Source: Rubrivivax sp. (GTDB taxonomy: Bacteria; Pseudomonadota; Gammaproteobacteria; Burkholderiales; Burkholderiaceae_C). Taken from it: DNA of 38,302 bases. Position 1 is the first letter of the stretch. Every line of letters begins with the position of its first letter. Positions 30,544 to 38,302 of this stretch are shown here, piece by piece. The translations under genes and the position numbers were made by a program. The DNA lies in the NCBI GenBank assembly GCA_030653385.1, contig JAURZM010000071.1, positions 1-38,302 on the forward strand. Direction: 5' to 3'. The notes under the pieces were generated by a model, which saw only the letters and a program-made list of their open reading frames with translations, was not told the DNA's origin and made no database searches.

Positions 30544-33500
30544 CGGCGAGGGAAGGGCGCCAGGGGCAGGGCGCGGGCACGCCCGTGCCCAGGTCCGCTT
30601 CCTCGGTGCCGGCCGCCGGGCTGCCCGACTACGCCGAACTGCGCTGCGTCAGCACCTTCAGCTTCCTGGTGGGGGCGAGCCAGCCCGAGGAACTCGTCGA
30701 GCGTGCGCACAAGCAGGGCTACCGCGCGCTCGCGCTCACCGACGAGTGCTCGGCCGCCGGCGTGGTGCGCGCCCACGTGGCGGCCAAGAAGATCGGCCTC
30801 AAGCTGCTCATCGGCAGCCAGTTCAGCGTGGCCGTGCCGGAGCCGTCCGGCGATGACGCGCCGGGGCCCTTCAGCCTGGGCGTGCTTGCCTGCAACCTGA
30901 ACGGCTACGGCAACCTCTGCGAATTCATCACCAAGCTCCGACGCGCTTCCGAGAAGGGGACCTACCACCTGGACTTTGGCGACATCGCCTCGGACGAACT
31001 GGCCGACTGCGTCGTCGTGGCCTCGCCGGTACGCGGATCGACCGACGTGAAGTTGGTGGGCCTCGCCCGCTGGTTGCTCACCCACTTCACTGGTCGCTGC
31101 TGGCTGGGCGTGGAACTGTTGCGGCAGCTCGACGACGAGATGTGGCTGCACAAGCTGCGCGAGGCGAGTGACCTGTCGGCGATCCCGCTGGTGGCCGTCG
31201 GCGACGTCTACATGCACGTGCGATCGCGCAAGGCGCTGCACGACGTGATGACCGCGATCCGCACCGGCCGGCCGCTGACCGAGTGCGGCCGCGAGCTGCA
31301 GGTCAACGCCGAGCGGCACCTGCGCACCCGACTGCGTCTGGCACAGACCTTCCCCGCCGACCTGCTGGCCGAGACGATCCAGGTGGCCGAGCGCTGCAGC
31401 TTCTCGCTCGACGAGCTGAAGTACCAGTACCCCGATGAAGTCGTCCCGGCCGGCGAGACACCTTCGACCTACCTGCGCCGCATCACCTATGAAGGGGCAG
31501 GGCGGCGCTGGCCCGAAGGCGTGCCGGCCAAGGTCGAGGCGCAGATCGAGCACGAGCTGCAGCTGATCGGCGACCTGCACTACGAGCACTACTTCCTGAC
31601 CGTCTACGACATCGTGGCCTTTGCGCGCTCGAGGCAGATACTCTGCCAGGGGCGCGGCTCGGCGGCCAACTCGGTGGTCTGCTACTGCCTGGGTGTCACC
31701 GAGGTGGATCCAGCACGCATGTCGGTGCTCTTCGAGCGCTTCATTTCCAAGGAGCGCAACGAGCCGCCGGACATCGACGTCGACTTCGAGCACGAGCGGC
31801 GCGAGGAGGTCATCCAGTACCTCTACGGCAAGTATGGCCGCGCCCGCGCGGCGCTCACCGCCGTAGCCATCACCTACCGGCCGAAGTCGGCGATCCGCGA
31901 CGTGGGCAAGGCCCTGGGCCTGCCCGAGGAGACCATCGAGGCACTGGCCAAGAACCATACCTGGTGGGACGGCGCCGGCATCAAGACCGAGCGGATCGAG
32001 GAACTCGGCCTCTCGCTTGACGACCTGGCCATCCGGCAGTTGGTGGATCTGACCGGCCAGATCATGGGCCTGCCGCGGCACCTGTCGCAGCACCCGGGCG
32101 GCTTCGTGCTGACCAAGGGGCCGTTGTCGCGCCTGGTGCCGATCGAGAACGCGTCGATGCCCGACCGCACCGTGATCCAGTGGGACAAGGACGACATCGA
32201 CGCGCTGGGCCTGCTCAAGGTCGACGTGCTGGCCCTGGGGATGCTCACCGCGATCCGCAAGAGCCTGGCCTTCATCGGCATGCGCAAGGGCTATGCCTTC
32301 GCGATGCAGGACATCCCGGCCGAGGACCAGACCACCTACGACATGATCTGCCAGGCCGACACCGTCGGCGTCTTCCAGATCGAAAGCCGCGCCCAGATGA
32401 GCATGCTGCCGCGGCTGCGGCCGCGCTGCTTTTACGACCTGGTGATCGAGGTCGCGATCGTGCGTCCCGGGCCCATCCAGGGTGGCATGGTGCACCCGTA
32501 CCTGAACAGGCGGCAAGGCAAGGAGCCGGTCACCTTTCCGAGCAAGGCGCTGGAGGAGGCGCTCGGTCGCACGCTGGGCGTGCCGGTCTTCCAGGAACAG
32601 GTGATGCAGATCTCGATGCTGGCCGCAGGGTTCACGCCGGGCGAGGCCGACCAGCTGCGCCGCGCGATGGCCGCCTGGAAGCGCAAGGGCGGCCTCGCGC
32701 AGTACTACGACAAGATCGTCAACGGCATGACCTCTCGCGGCTACCAGCGCGAGTTCGCCGAGGCGATCTTCGAGCAGATCAAGGGCTTCTCCGAGTACGG
32801 CTTCCCGGAAAGTCACGCGGCGAGCTTTGCGCTGCTGGTCTACGCGAGCTGCTGGATCAAGTGCCACCATCCGGCCGAGTTCCTGGCCGCGATGCTCAAC
32901 AGCCAGCCCTTGGGCTTCTACTCGGCGAGCCAGCTGGTGCAGGACGCCAAGCGCCACGGTGTCGAGGTGCGGCGCGTGGACGTGATGAGCAGCGAGTGGG
33001 ACTGCACCCTGGAAGGCCTGCCGCACCCGCCGGCAGTGCGCCTCGGGCTTCGCCTGGTGGTGGGGCTCAAGGCCGAGTCGGCCCTGCGCATTCTCAAGGC
33101 CAGACGCGAGCGGCCGTTCGACGGCGCCGATAACCTGGCCAGGCGGGCCGAGATCGAGCAGCACGAGATGACGCTATTGGCCGCTGCCGATGCGCTGATG
33201 AGCCTTGCTGGCCATCGACGACAGCAGGTCTGGGAGGCCGCGGGGCAGCGCTCGGCACCGCAGCTGCTGAAGCAGGCGCCGGTCAACGAGGAAGAGCTCG
33301 AACTGCCGGCGGCGCCGGAGGGAGAAGAGGTCGTCTGGGACTACGCAGCGACAGGCCTCACGCTGCGCCGGCATCCGCTGGCCATCCTGCGACCGGTACT
33401 GGCCAAGCAGGGTTGGTGTACAGCGGCCGAGCTGCACGACTTGCCCGACGGCCGGCTGGCGCGGGCCTGCGGCATCGTGACGGTGCGGCAGCAGCCTGAG

Positions 33501-33734
33501 ACCGCCAAGGGCGTGATGTTCGTGTCGCTGGAGGACGAGACCGGCAGCGTGCAGGTGATCGTGTGGCCCAAGCTCAAGGCGCAGTTGCGCGGGCCGCTGC
33601 TGCGTTCAAAGCTGATGGCGGTGAAGGGCACCTGGCAGCGCGATGGCGACGTGCGCAACCTGATCGCTGGGCATGTCGAGGATCTGACGGCGTTGCTGGG
33701 TGGGCTGGCGACGAGCAGCAGGGATTTTCACTAG
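30540..33734 (+). CDS. dnaE2: Error-prone DNA polymerase DnaE2 (ImuC)
   Basis: A 1064-residue C-family polymerase. The N-terminal PHP domain (from YAELRCVSTFSFLVGASQPEEL) is followed by the palm with GRGSAANSVVCYCLGVTE and the catalytic PDIDVDF (Asp411 and Asp413). The third acidic element is in LLKVDVLALGML. The finger region has RPGPIQGGMVHPYL and GFPESHAASFALLVY, and an OB-fold near the C-terminus reads VMFVSLEDETGSVQVIVWP. It has the length and pattern of DnaE2 (about 1050 residues), shorter than replicative DnaE1. The start is the ATG at 30540, inside the imuB stop; frames further upstream are antisense noise. It acts in SOS-induced lesion bypass, with low fidelity. Confidence 0.95.
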   Translation: MTAREGRQGQGAGTPVPRSASSVPAAGLPDYAELRCVSTFSFLVGASQPEELVERAHKQGYRALALTDECSAAGVVRAHVAAKKIGLKLLIGSQFSVAVPEPSGDDAPGPFSLGVLACNLNGYGNLCEFITKLRRASEKGTYHLDFGDIASDELADCVVVASPVRGSTDVKLVGLARWLLTHFTGRCWLGVELLRQLDDEMWLHKLREASDLSAIPLVAVGDVYMHVRSRKALHDVMTAIRTGRPLTECGRELQVNAERHLRTRLRLAQTFPADLLAETIQVAERCSFSLDELKYQYPDEVVPAGETPSTYLRRITYEGAGRRWPEGVPAKVEAQIEHELQLIGDLHYEHYFLTVYDIVAFARSRQILCQGRGSAANSVVCYCLGVTEVDPARMSVLFERFISKERNEPPDIDVDFEHERREEVIQYLYGKYGRARAALTAVAITYRPKSAIRDVGKALGLPEETIEALAKNHTWWDGAGIKTERIEELGLSLDDLAIRQLVDLTGQIMGLPRHLSQHPGGFVLTKGPLSRLVPIENASMPDRTVIQWDKDDIDALGLLKVDVLALGMLTAIRKSLAFIGMRKGYAFAMQDIPAEDQTTYDMICQADTVGVFQIESRAQMSMLPRLRPRCFYDLVIEVAIVRPGPIQGGMVHPYLNRRQGKEPVTFPSKALEEALGRTLGVPVFQEQVMQISMLAAGFTPGEADQLRRAMAAWKRKGGLAQYYDKIVNGMTSRGYQREFAEAIFEQIKGFSEYGFPESHAASFALLVYASCWIKCHHPAEFLAAMLNSQPLGFYSASQLVQDAKRHGVEVRRVDVMSSEWDCTLEGLPHPPAVRLGLRLVVGLKAESALRILKARRERPFDGADNLARRAEIEQHEMTLLAAADALMSLAGHRRQQVWEAAGQRSAPQLLKQAPVNEEELELPAAPEGEEVVWDYAATGLTLRRHPLAILRPVLAKQGWCTAAELHDLPDGRLARACGIVTVRQQPETAKGVMFVSLEDETGSVQVIVWPKLKAQLRGPLLRSKLMAVKGTWQRDGDVRNLIAGHVEDLTALLGGLATSSRDFH

Positions 33735-33769
33735 CCGAGTACAGCCCCTGCTGCCAGCAAAAACTCGGC
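33734..33769. repeat. Inverted repeat after dnaE2
   Basis: GCCGAGT (33734-33740) pairs perfectly with ACTCGGC (33763-33769) around a 22-base loop that itself contains CAG-CCC-CTG. It starts at the last base of the dnaE2 stop codon. No T tract follows, so it is at best a weak or rho-assisted terminator, or a junction scar of the following cassette. Confidence 0.35.
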
Positions 33770-33775
33770 CGCTAC

Positions 33776-33805
33776 TTGCTGCTATCGTCAATTTTCTGGT
33801 ATCAT
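33776..33805 (+). promoter_or_regulatory. Probable promoter of the ietA-ietS-DCL operon
   Basis: TTGCTG (33776-33781) and TATCAT (33800-33805) are spaced by 18 bases, with an extended TG (TGGTATCAT) before the -10. The local sequence is AT-rich against the flanks. The predicted transcript would begin about 33 bases before the GTG at 33845. Confidence 0.45.
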
Positions 33806-33844
33806 TAGCCAATTGATGAGCCGACAAGAAGACAGGAAGACAAC

Positions 33845-35020
33845 GTGACTGCCGAGGAAGATCTCCAGTTGGAGGACGATTTCGCCAATTTAGCACGGCT
33901 GGCAGCGGCAGGGGCCCAGGAGGACGTTCGACTGTGGCTGGCGAAGTTGGTGCGTCGGTATCGCACGCGACATCCCTCGCTCGCTGAGCGCCTCAACGAG
34001 ACGTTGAAGGCAACGCACACCCGTTCGACAGGATCCGCAGCGCTTCGGCGGGGGGTCACGCCTCAGTTCTCGCCGCCCGAGGCATCGTTACCTGTTGACG
34101 CTGACACCCGAATGTCGCTTCTGCGCGTCTGCGATGACCGCGCATCTGGGCTGGAAGCGCCCCTGTTGCCAAATGGTTTGACCACCGAGATTGATGGCCT
34201 CATTCGAGAGCGGTTCGAGGTGGACAAGCTGCTTGCTCATGGAATCCGACCGCCACGATCGGCCATCTTGGTCGGGCCCCCTGGTGTCGGCAAGACCCTG
34301 TCCGCCCGTTGGATCGCCTTTCGCCTGAACAAGCCTCTCTGGGTTCTGGATCTGACCACGGTGATGAGCAGCCTCTTGGGGAAGACGGGTGCCAACCTCA
34401 GAATGGTCTTCGACCATGCCAAGGCGAACGAGGCGGTGCTGCTCCTGGACGAGATCGACGCGATTGCCAAGCGTCGCAGCGACGAGTCCGATGTCGGAGA
34501 GTTGAAGCGGCTGGTCACTGCAATCCTCCAGGAGGTCGACAGTTGGCCTGACTCGGGCCTGCTCCTCGCCGCAACCAACCACCCTGAACTGATCGACCCA
34601 GCACTTTGGCGGAGGTTCGACGCGATCTTTCAGTTTCCGAACGCTGACGTCACGACCGTCGAACGGGGTATCAGGCGATTTCTCGGCAGGGATGCAGGCA
34701 ACTTCGAGACATACATCGGGATGCTGGCGGATGCCCTCAAGGGGTCTTCCCTGTCCGATGTCGAGCGGTCGGTGACCACGCTTCGGAGACGGGTGCTGCT
34801 GAAGGAGGCTTCGCCTGCTGAGGTGGTTGTGAGTCTGGTCTCGCCTCATATCGAGGAACTCGATAAGGCGCATCGGCAAACCTTGGCCATTGAACTGGCC
34901 AAGTCACAGGCCTATTCGCACAATCGCATCATGGAATTGACGGGTGTCTCTCGGGACACGATCCGCAAATACGCTGGACCTTCCCCTATTAAGGGGCGCA
35001 GCGGAAGAAAGGATGCATGA
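33845..35020 (+). CDS. ietA: AAA+ ATPase of an IetAS-type toxin-antitoxin/anti-phage pair
   Basis: A 391-residue protein. The first 130 residues are helical. The AAA+ core has Walker A GPPGVGKT (144-151), Walker B LLLDEID (199-205), sensor 1 TN at 244-245, and paired Arg 256-257 as an arginine finger. The last 35 residues (AYSHNRIMELTGVSRDTIRKY) look like a helix-turn-helix. The GTG start at 33845 follows AGGAAG. It overlaps the protease gene by 8 bp. This AAA plus subtilisin-like pair matches the IetA/IetS system of Agrobacterium Ti plasmids, later shown to protect against phage. The ATPase is the presumed antitoxin or regulator of the protease. GC is visibly lower than in dnaE2, suggesting transfer. 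Confidence 0.85.
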   Translation: MTAEEDLQLEDDFANLARLAAAGAQEDVRLWLAKLVRRYRTRHPSLAERLNETLKATHTRSTGSAALRRGVTPQFSPPEASLPVDADTRMSLLRVCDDRASGLEAPLLPNGLTTEIDGLIRERFEVDKLLAHGIRPPRSAILVGPPGVGKTLSARWIAFRLNKPLWVLDLTTVMSSLLGKTGANLRMVFDHAKANEAVLLLDEIDAIAKRRSDESDVGELKRLVTAILQEVDSWPDSGLLLAATNHPELIDPALWRRFDAIFQFPNADVTTVERGIRRFLGRDAGNFETYIGMLADALKGSSLSDVERSVTTLRRRVLLKEASPAEVVVSLVSPHIEELDKAHRQTLAIELAKSQAYSHNRIMELTGVSRDTIRKYAGPSPIKGRSGRKDA

Positions 35021-37253
35021 GATGGCAGCGCGCTTTCTAATCGGACAAGGTGAACTGCTCACCTACGACATACCTGCGCCACCGATCGTCCCTTCAAAAG
35101 CACACCCCTACACCTTGGCGCAGGCCAAGGAGTATCTCGTCCCGCGTATGCTGGATACAGCACTCGCCATGCAGGCCCTACCGGCTGATGCATGCCCCGA
35201 AGACGTGGCAGTAGCCAAGCTCAATCTCCACCCTGCCTACATTGCGAAGTCCTTCTTCCCAAGGGATCTCCTTCGCGCGGCGAATCTCACGTCCGTCGGT
35301 AGCAGAACGGTCCGAGTCAAGCCAAGAAGCGACACTCGGAAGACGGCGCCTGAAGTTTGCGACACAACACAACTCTTTGTCGCCGGCACCCGTGCGGCAT
35401 TCGCGAAGCTTCCCAGCATCGCAAGTGAACTCGTCGACGGAAGCAAGCCAGGCATACAACTCGCCGAGATCGAAACGTTCGATCCCATGACGATCGAAGA
35501 CCGGATTCGTGGCGAGATCAAAGCAACGACCAGCGTCTTTGAAGTCGGCTTGCACCTGCTGCCTGGTTCCGGTGCAGATGAGGTGCGCGTTCGCTTCGAC
35601 CGCTATGCGAAGAAGCTTGGCTTCGAGGTGAACCATCAATGGCAATTCCCGGTTGGGCGCATGCTCTTCTTAGCCGTCGCAGGACCCGCAAGCAAGATCC
35701 CTGCGCTTGCTCGATTCAGTTTGGTGAGAGCCATTCGGGCGATGCCGGCAATTCGTGGGGCTCGTCCGATGACGCGTGGCACACCCGTCAGTGTCGGCTT
35801 CACCTTGCCGGCGGCCGCACCGTTATCCGATGAACCATCGGTCGCCATCCTTGATGGCGGGCTTCCAAAGGACAATGTGGTAAAGCGGTATGTGGGCCGA
35901 TACCTGAAGTCAGACGACTCAGCCAATGACATTGACGACTACAACGAGCATGGCCTCGGTGTGACGTCGGCATTCCTGTTTGGACCGATTGAGCCTGGCG
36001 CGGTCGCGCCGCGGCCCTTTGCTTCAGCGGATCATTTTCGCGTCCTTGATGCTCTGTCCGACGAAGAGGATCCGTATGAGTTGTACCGCACACTCGGACA
36101 CGTTGAAGATGTCCTGCTGTCGCGGCAGTACCAGTTCATTAATCTGAGCCTCGGCCCGAACCTTTCTACCGACGATGGGGACGTGCACGCCTGGACGGCC
36201 GTGTTGGACACGATGTTGAGCGACGGCGAGACTCTGATGACCGTGGCTGTTGGAAACAACGGCGAGGCGGACGTGGCAACAGGTCTGCATCGAATACAAG
36301 TCCCGGGCGATAGCGTGAACGCGCTGAGTGTGGGCGCCGCGAATCGGACTTCGGCCGACTGGACACGCGCCACCTACAGCGCTCAGGGGCCGGGGCGGAG
36401 TCCAGGTCGTCGGAAGCCCGATGTGGTCGCCTTTGGCGGAAGCCCCAAAGAGTACTTCCATGTACCTACCCGTGGTTCCAAGCCAAGCCTTACTGCCACG
36501 ATGGGGACCAGTTTCGCAGCGCCCTACGTGTTGCGAACGGCAGTCGGCATTCGGGCAGTGCTTGGTGAGGCCGTGCATCCGCTCACCATCAAGGCTTTGA
36601 TGATCCACGCAGCACGCAGCGACCCTGGCGCAAACGCGGATGAGGTCGGCTGGGGACGAATTCCAACCGACTTGAACGAGATCATCATGTGCAGCGACGG
36701 CGAGGCGCGCATCCTCTACCAAGGGTTGCTGCGGCCCGGGAAATACCTTCGAGCGCCAGTGCCACTGCCCAAGGCGCCCCTGACCGGCCGCGTGTCGCTG
36801 TCGGCGACCTTCTGTTATGCAAGCCCGGTGGACGTAGAGGATGCGGCGGCTTACACCAAGGCTGGCCTCACGATTGCGTTCCGGCCGCATGCGGCAAAGA
36901 CCAAAAAGGGCGCCAGGTCGGCTGCGACGAAGGCGTTCTTCTCACAGCAGGAGTTCCGGACCGAGCAGGAGCAGCGCAGCGATCTCGGCAAGTGGGAGAC
37001 AGTGCTTCACGCGACGCACGGAATGCTCGGTAGCAGTCTGAATCAGGCGTGCTTCGACATCCACTACAACGCCCGTGACGGCGGCGCCAACGCAGGCACA
37101 GGCTCTGAACTAATTCGCTATGCGTTGGTGCTGACAGTACGTGCGCCGAAGCACACGGACCTCCACGGGGATATTCTTGCCAGCCACGGGTTGCTCAAAG
37201 CCATCGAACCCAGAATTTCCCTGCCCCTTAGAAGCGGATCGGTTGGCTCGTGA
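35013..37253 (+). CDS. ietS: S8-family subtilisin-like protease of the IetAS pair
   Basis: A 746-residue protein. The first 260 or so residues have no motif I recognise. The subtilase domain has the catalytic Asp in VAILDGG (Asp281), His in NEHGLGVTSAFLFG (His313), the oxyanion Asn in FINLSLGP (Asn377), and Ser in GTSFAAPYV (Ser500). A C-terminal domain of about 150 residues follows. No signal peptide is evident, so it should act in the cytoplasm. ATG at 35013 is chosen: GGAAG lies 6 bases upstream and it overlaps ietA by 8 bp; ATG at 35022 is possible. It is the likely toxin or effector, held in check by the ATPase. All four catalytic elements are intact. Confidence 0.87.
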   Translation: MHEMAARFLIGQGELLTYDIPAPPIVPSKAHPYTLAQAKEYLVPRMLDTALAMQALPADACPEDVAVAKLNLHPAYIAKSFFPRDLLRAANLTSVGSRTVRVKPRSDTRKTAPEVCDTTQLFVAGTRAAFAKLPSIASELVDGSKPGIQLAEIETFDPMTIEDRIRGEIKATTSVFEVGLHLLPGSGADEVRVRFDRYAKKLGFEVNHQWQFPVGRMLFLAVAGPASKIPALARFSLVRAIRAMPAIRGARPMTRGTPVSVGFTLPAAAPLSDEPSVAILDGGLPKDNVVKRYVGRYLKSDDSANDIDDYNEHGLGVTSAFLFGPIEPGAVAPRPFASADHFRVLDALSDEEDPYELYRTLGHVEDVLLSRQYQFINLSLGPNLSTDDGDVHAWTAVLDTMLSDGETLMTVAVGNNGEADVATGLHRIQVPGDSVNALSVGAANRTSADWTRATYSAQGPGRSPGRRKPDVVAFGGSPKEYFHVPTRGSKPSLTATMGTSFAAPYVLRTAVGIRAVLGEAVHPLTIKALMIHAARSDPGANADEVGWGRIPTDLNEIIMCSDGEARILYQGLLRPGKYLRAPVPLPKAPLTGRVSLSATFCYASPVDVEDAAAYTKAGLTIAFRPHAAKTKKGARSAATKAFFSQQEFRTEQEQRSDLGKWETVLHATHGMLGSSLNQACFDIHYNARDGGANAGTGSELIRYALVLTVRAPKHTDLHGDILASHGLLKAIEPRISLPLRSGSVGS

Positions 37254-37274
37254 ACACCAAAGGAGAGATCCCAA

Positions 37275-37616
37275 ATGGCAAAGCCAGTGCAATTGCCGAA
37301 TGGGCGTCAGTGGCGAACGCAGACCGAGGCGCTTAGGCATTTCAAGGAGATGCTGGGACGGCATGGGCGAGGTGATCGGGTCAGTGACGCTCAAGATCAC
37401 GCTGACTTGGTAGCGTTGCTGCAGCGATACGACGCATTGCTGCCCCTCGGAGCCGAGACAAAGTGCGGCTCTGGCATTTCGCACTTTTCGAAAGAGCTGA
37501 ATGTCGGCGAAGGATGGGTCAGCGATGGTTTCCATGTACATCATGTCGACGGCACTTCAATCGACTTCAGCTACATCGACGCCGTCACCGGCAAGGCCCC
37601 CCAAACGCATGGATGA
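37275..37616 (+). CDS. DCL-family (DUF3223) protein
   Basis: A 113-residue protein resembling DCL/DUF3223: QTEALRHFKEMLGRH, DHADLVALLQRYD, KCGSGISHFSKELN, and FHVHHVDGTSIDFSYIDAV. The plant DCL protein acts in chloroplast rRNA processing; bacterial members are uncharacterised. A good AGGAG lies 9 bases before the ATG at 37275. It begins 21 bases after ietS, so it is probably co-transcribed with the IetAS pair. Whether it is a third component or an unrelated passenger cannot be told from sequence. Confidence 0.8.
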   Translation: MAKPVQLPNGRQWRTQTEALRHFKEMLGRHGRGDRVSDAQDHADLVALLQRYDALLPLGAETKCGSGISHFSKELNVGEGWVSDGFHVHHVDGTSIDFSYIDAVTGKAPQTHG

Positions 37617-37746
37617 ACAGCAACTCGGACTCATGCGATAGTAAGAACTGGAGTGTTCAACGGCTTGATCGGCACTCAGAAGTTGACATAAACACTATCG
37701 GCGGCAGCGTGGTGCACTCTCCCGGGCCCCCGATCCGCCTCAAGCC
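37617..37746. other. Intergenic region after the DCL gene
   Basis: About 130 bases with no gene. A TTGACA at 37683-37688 has no matching -10 at 16-18 bases. No terminator hairpin with a T tract was found. Confidence 0.4.
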
Positions 37747-38012
37747 CTAGTCTCTCCCTTTGCGACAACAGCCGGCCCGCCCCGTGCCTTGGTGCTTGCG
37801 CTCGGGCACCCTGGTCGCCTTGCGCTCGACCGAATAGCGCCAGCCCCGCGGGGCCTGCGCCACCTCGGTTGCCTGCGTCGGGGCGAACTCCTGCAGCATC
37901 GTGCCGGTCAGCGACTGCACCACCGTAACCCGCGCGAGCGCGCAGCCTTCCTTGCCGCCGCCAGGACCTTGACGTCCTGGGCTTCGCTGTTGAGGAAGAC
38001 GTATCGGCACAT
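37747..38012 (-). pseudogene. Small gene with a probable one-base frameshift
   Basis: On the minus strand, ATG at 38012 opens MCRYVFLNSEAQDVKVLAAARKAA, which stays open for about 34 codons and then stops. A second frame picks up right there with RVTVVQSLTGTMLQE, then WRYSVERKATRVPERK, ending at 37747. The two parts read as one protein of about 88 residues if one base is restored near CGCGGGTTACGG, around 37930. The family is not recognised. The break could be a real frameshift or a sequencing error. The gene lies between the DCL gene and the dinG start, divergent from dinG. Confidence 0.55.
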
Positions 38013-38161
38013 GGTTTCGATTGTCGGGGGGCAAGCCCTTGGTCGTTCACGTCATTTCGACCCTGGCCGAATCCGTCCTGCTCGGTCAGACCTCGAAGAA
38101 CCAGGCGCACAAGTGCGACGCGGGGACTTGATCGCGCTGGGTTGACGCGTAGCCTGCTCCG

Positions 38162-38302
38162 ATGCTGACCGACACCGACAAGGACCTCGTCCGGCAGTGT
38201 ATGAACGCGCTGCGGGACGGCATCGCTGGGTTCAGGACGAGGCGTCCCCAACTCGAGCTGGTCGCCGCTGTCGCGAACACTCTGGCTTGCTGCCGGCAGG
38301 AT
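38162..38302 (+). CDS. dinG: N-terminus of a DinG/YoaA-type ATP-dependent helicase (3' truncated by window edge)
   Basis: Only 47 codons are present before the window ends. They read MLTDTDKDLVRQCMNALRDG, IAGFRTRRPQLELVAAVANTLA. This is the usual lead-in of DinG/YoaA XPD-like helicases: an LT-DK helix, then GFR-R-PQ (the Q-motif region), just before Walker A, which lies outside. DinG unwinds R-loops and forked DNA with 5'-3' polarity and is often SOS-linked. No CTG-N10-CAG LexA box was seen in the 150 bases upstream. The assignment rests on a short segment. Confidence 0.6.
   Translation, partial: MLTDTDKDLVRQCMNALRDGIAGFRTRRPQLELVAAVANTLACCRQD

Noticed and set aside
30483..33164. Very long open frame on the minus strand, nearly 900 codons, opposite dnaE2
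   Set aside because: It mirrors the codon pattern of dnaE2 in high-GC DNA, is rich in His, Gln, Arg and Leu with no domain, and dnaE2 on the other strand is certain.
38080..38161. Possible LexA box before dinG (CTG and CAG near 38077-38089)
   Set aside because: The CTG-CAG spacing is 7 and not 10, and the arms do not match TACTG/CAGTA.

Overview
The window is high-GC chromosomal DNA, roughly two thirds G+C by eye. It is most likely from a betaproteobacterium of the Burkholderiales. The pointers are the imuA-imuB-dnaE2 mutagenesis operon behind an E. coli-like LexA box, a six-gene Mrp/Pha antiporter operon with fused A and B subunits, many universal stress proteins (USPs), and the general codon style. 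The genus cannot be fixed from the sequence alone. No rRNA, tRNA, CRISPR array or intact insertion sequence was seen.

Layout. (1) 1-334: the 3' end of an SMC/SbcC-like ATPase, then about 560 bases with no convincing gene and the 3' remnant of a zinc alcohol dehydrogenase (898-1080). (2) 1123-21064: an ion-homeostasis and stress island. It holds five intact USP genes and one internally deleted USP gene. On the minus strand an almost uninterrupted run reads CPA2 cation/proton antiporter, USP fragment, DASS anion symporter, Na/Pi cotransporter, beta-CASP ribonuclease, tandem USP, and Mrp subunits AB-C-D-E-F-G. Many neighbours overlap by 4 bp. A P-type cation ATPase closes the island. (3) 21426-25466: a small organic-acid module on the plus strand, with a GntP-family permease, a D-lactate-type 2-hydroxyacid dehydrogenase and a lactate permease. 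(4) 25683-27014: a DUF5623-like protein of unknown function. (5) 27254-33734: a DNA-damage block, with an SRAP (HMCES/YedK-type) protein divergent from imuA-imuB-dnaE2 and a clear LexA box between them. (6) 33845-37616: an AAA ATPase plus subtilisin-like protease pair that fits the IetAS toxin-antitoxin/anti-phage system, followed after 21 bases by a DCL-family (DUF3223) gene. Base composition here is visibly lower in GC than the flanks. (7) 37747-38302: a frameshifted small gene and the first 47 codons of a DinG-type helicase that runs off the window.

How the parts may work together. Mrp, the CPA2 antiporter and the P-type ATPase would set Na+, K+ and H+ gradients. The Na/Pi and DASS carriers in the same run would spend the Na+ gradient on phosphate and dicarboxylate uptake. 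Two intergenic sites with the exact FNR/ANR core TTGA-N6-TCAA sit in this stress and ion region, one between divergent USP genes and one upstream of the P-type ATPase. This suggests that part of the island answers to low oxygen. The right side is a repair and defence zone: LexA-controlled translesion synthesis, SRAP abasic-site protection, a probable DinG helicase and a likely acquired IetAS cassette.
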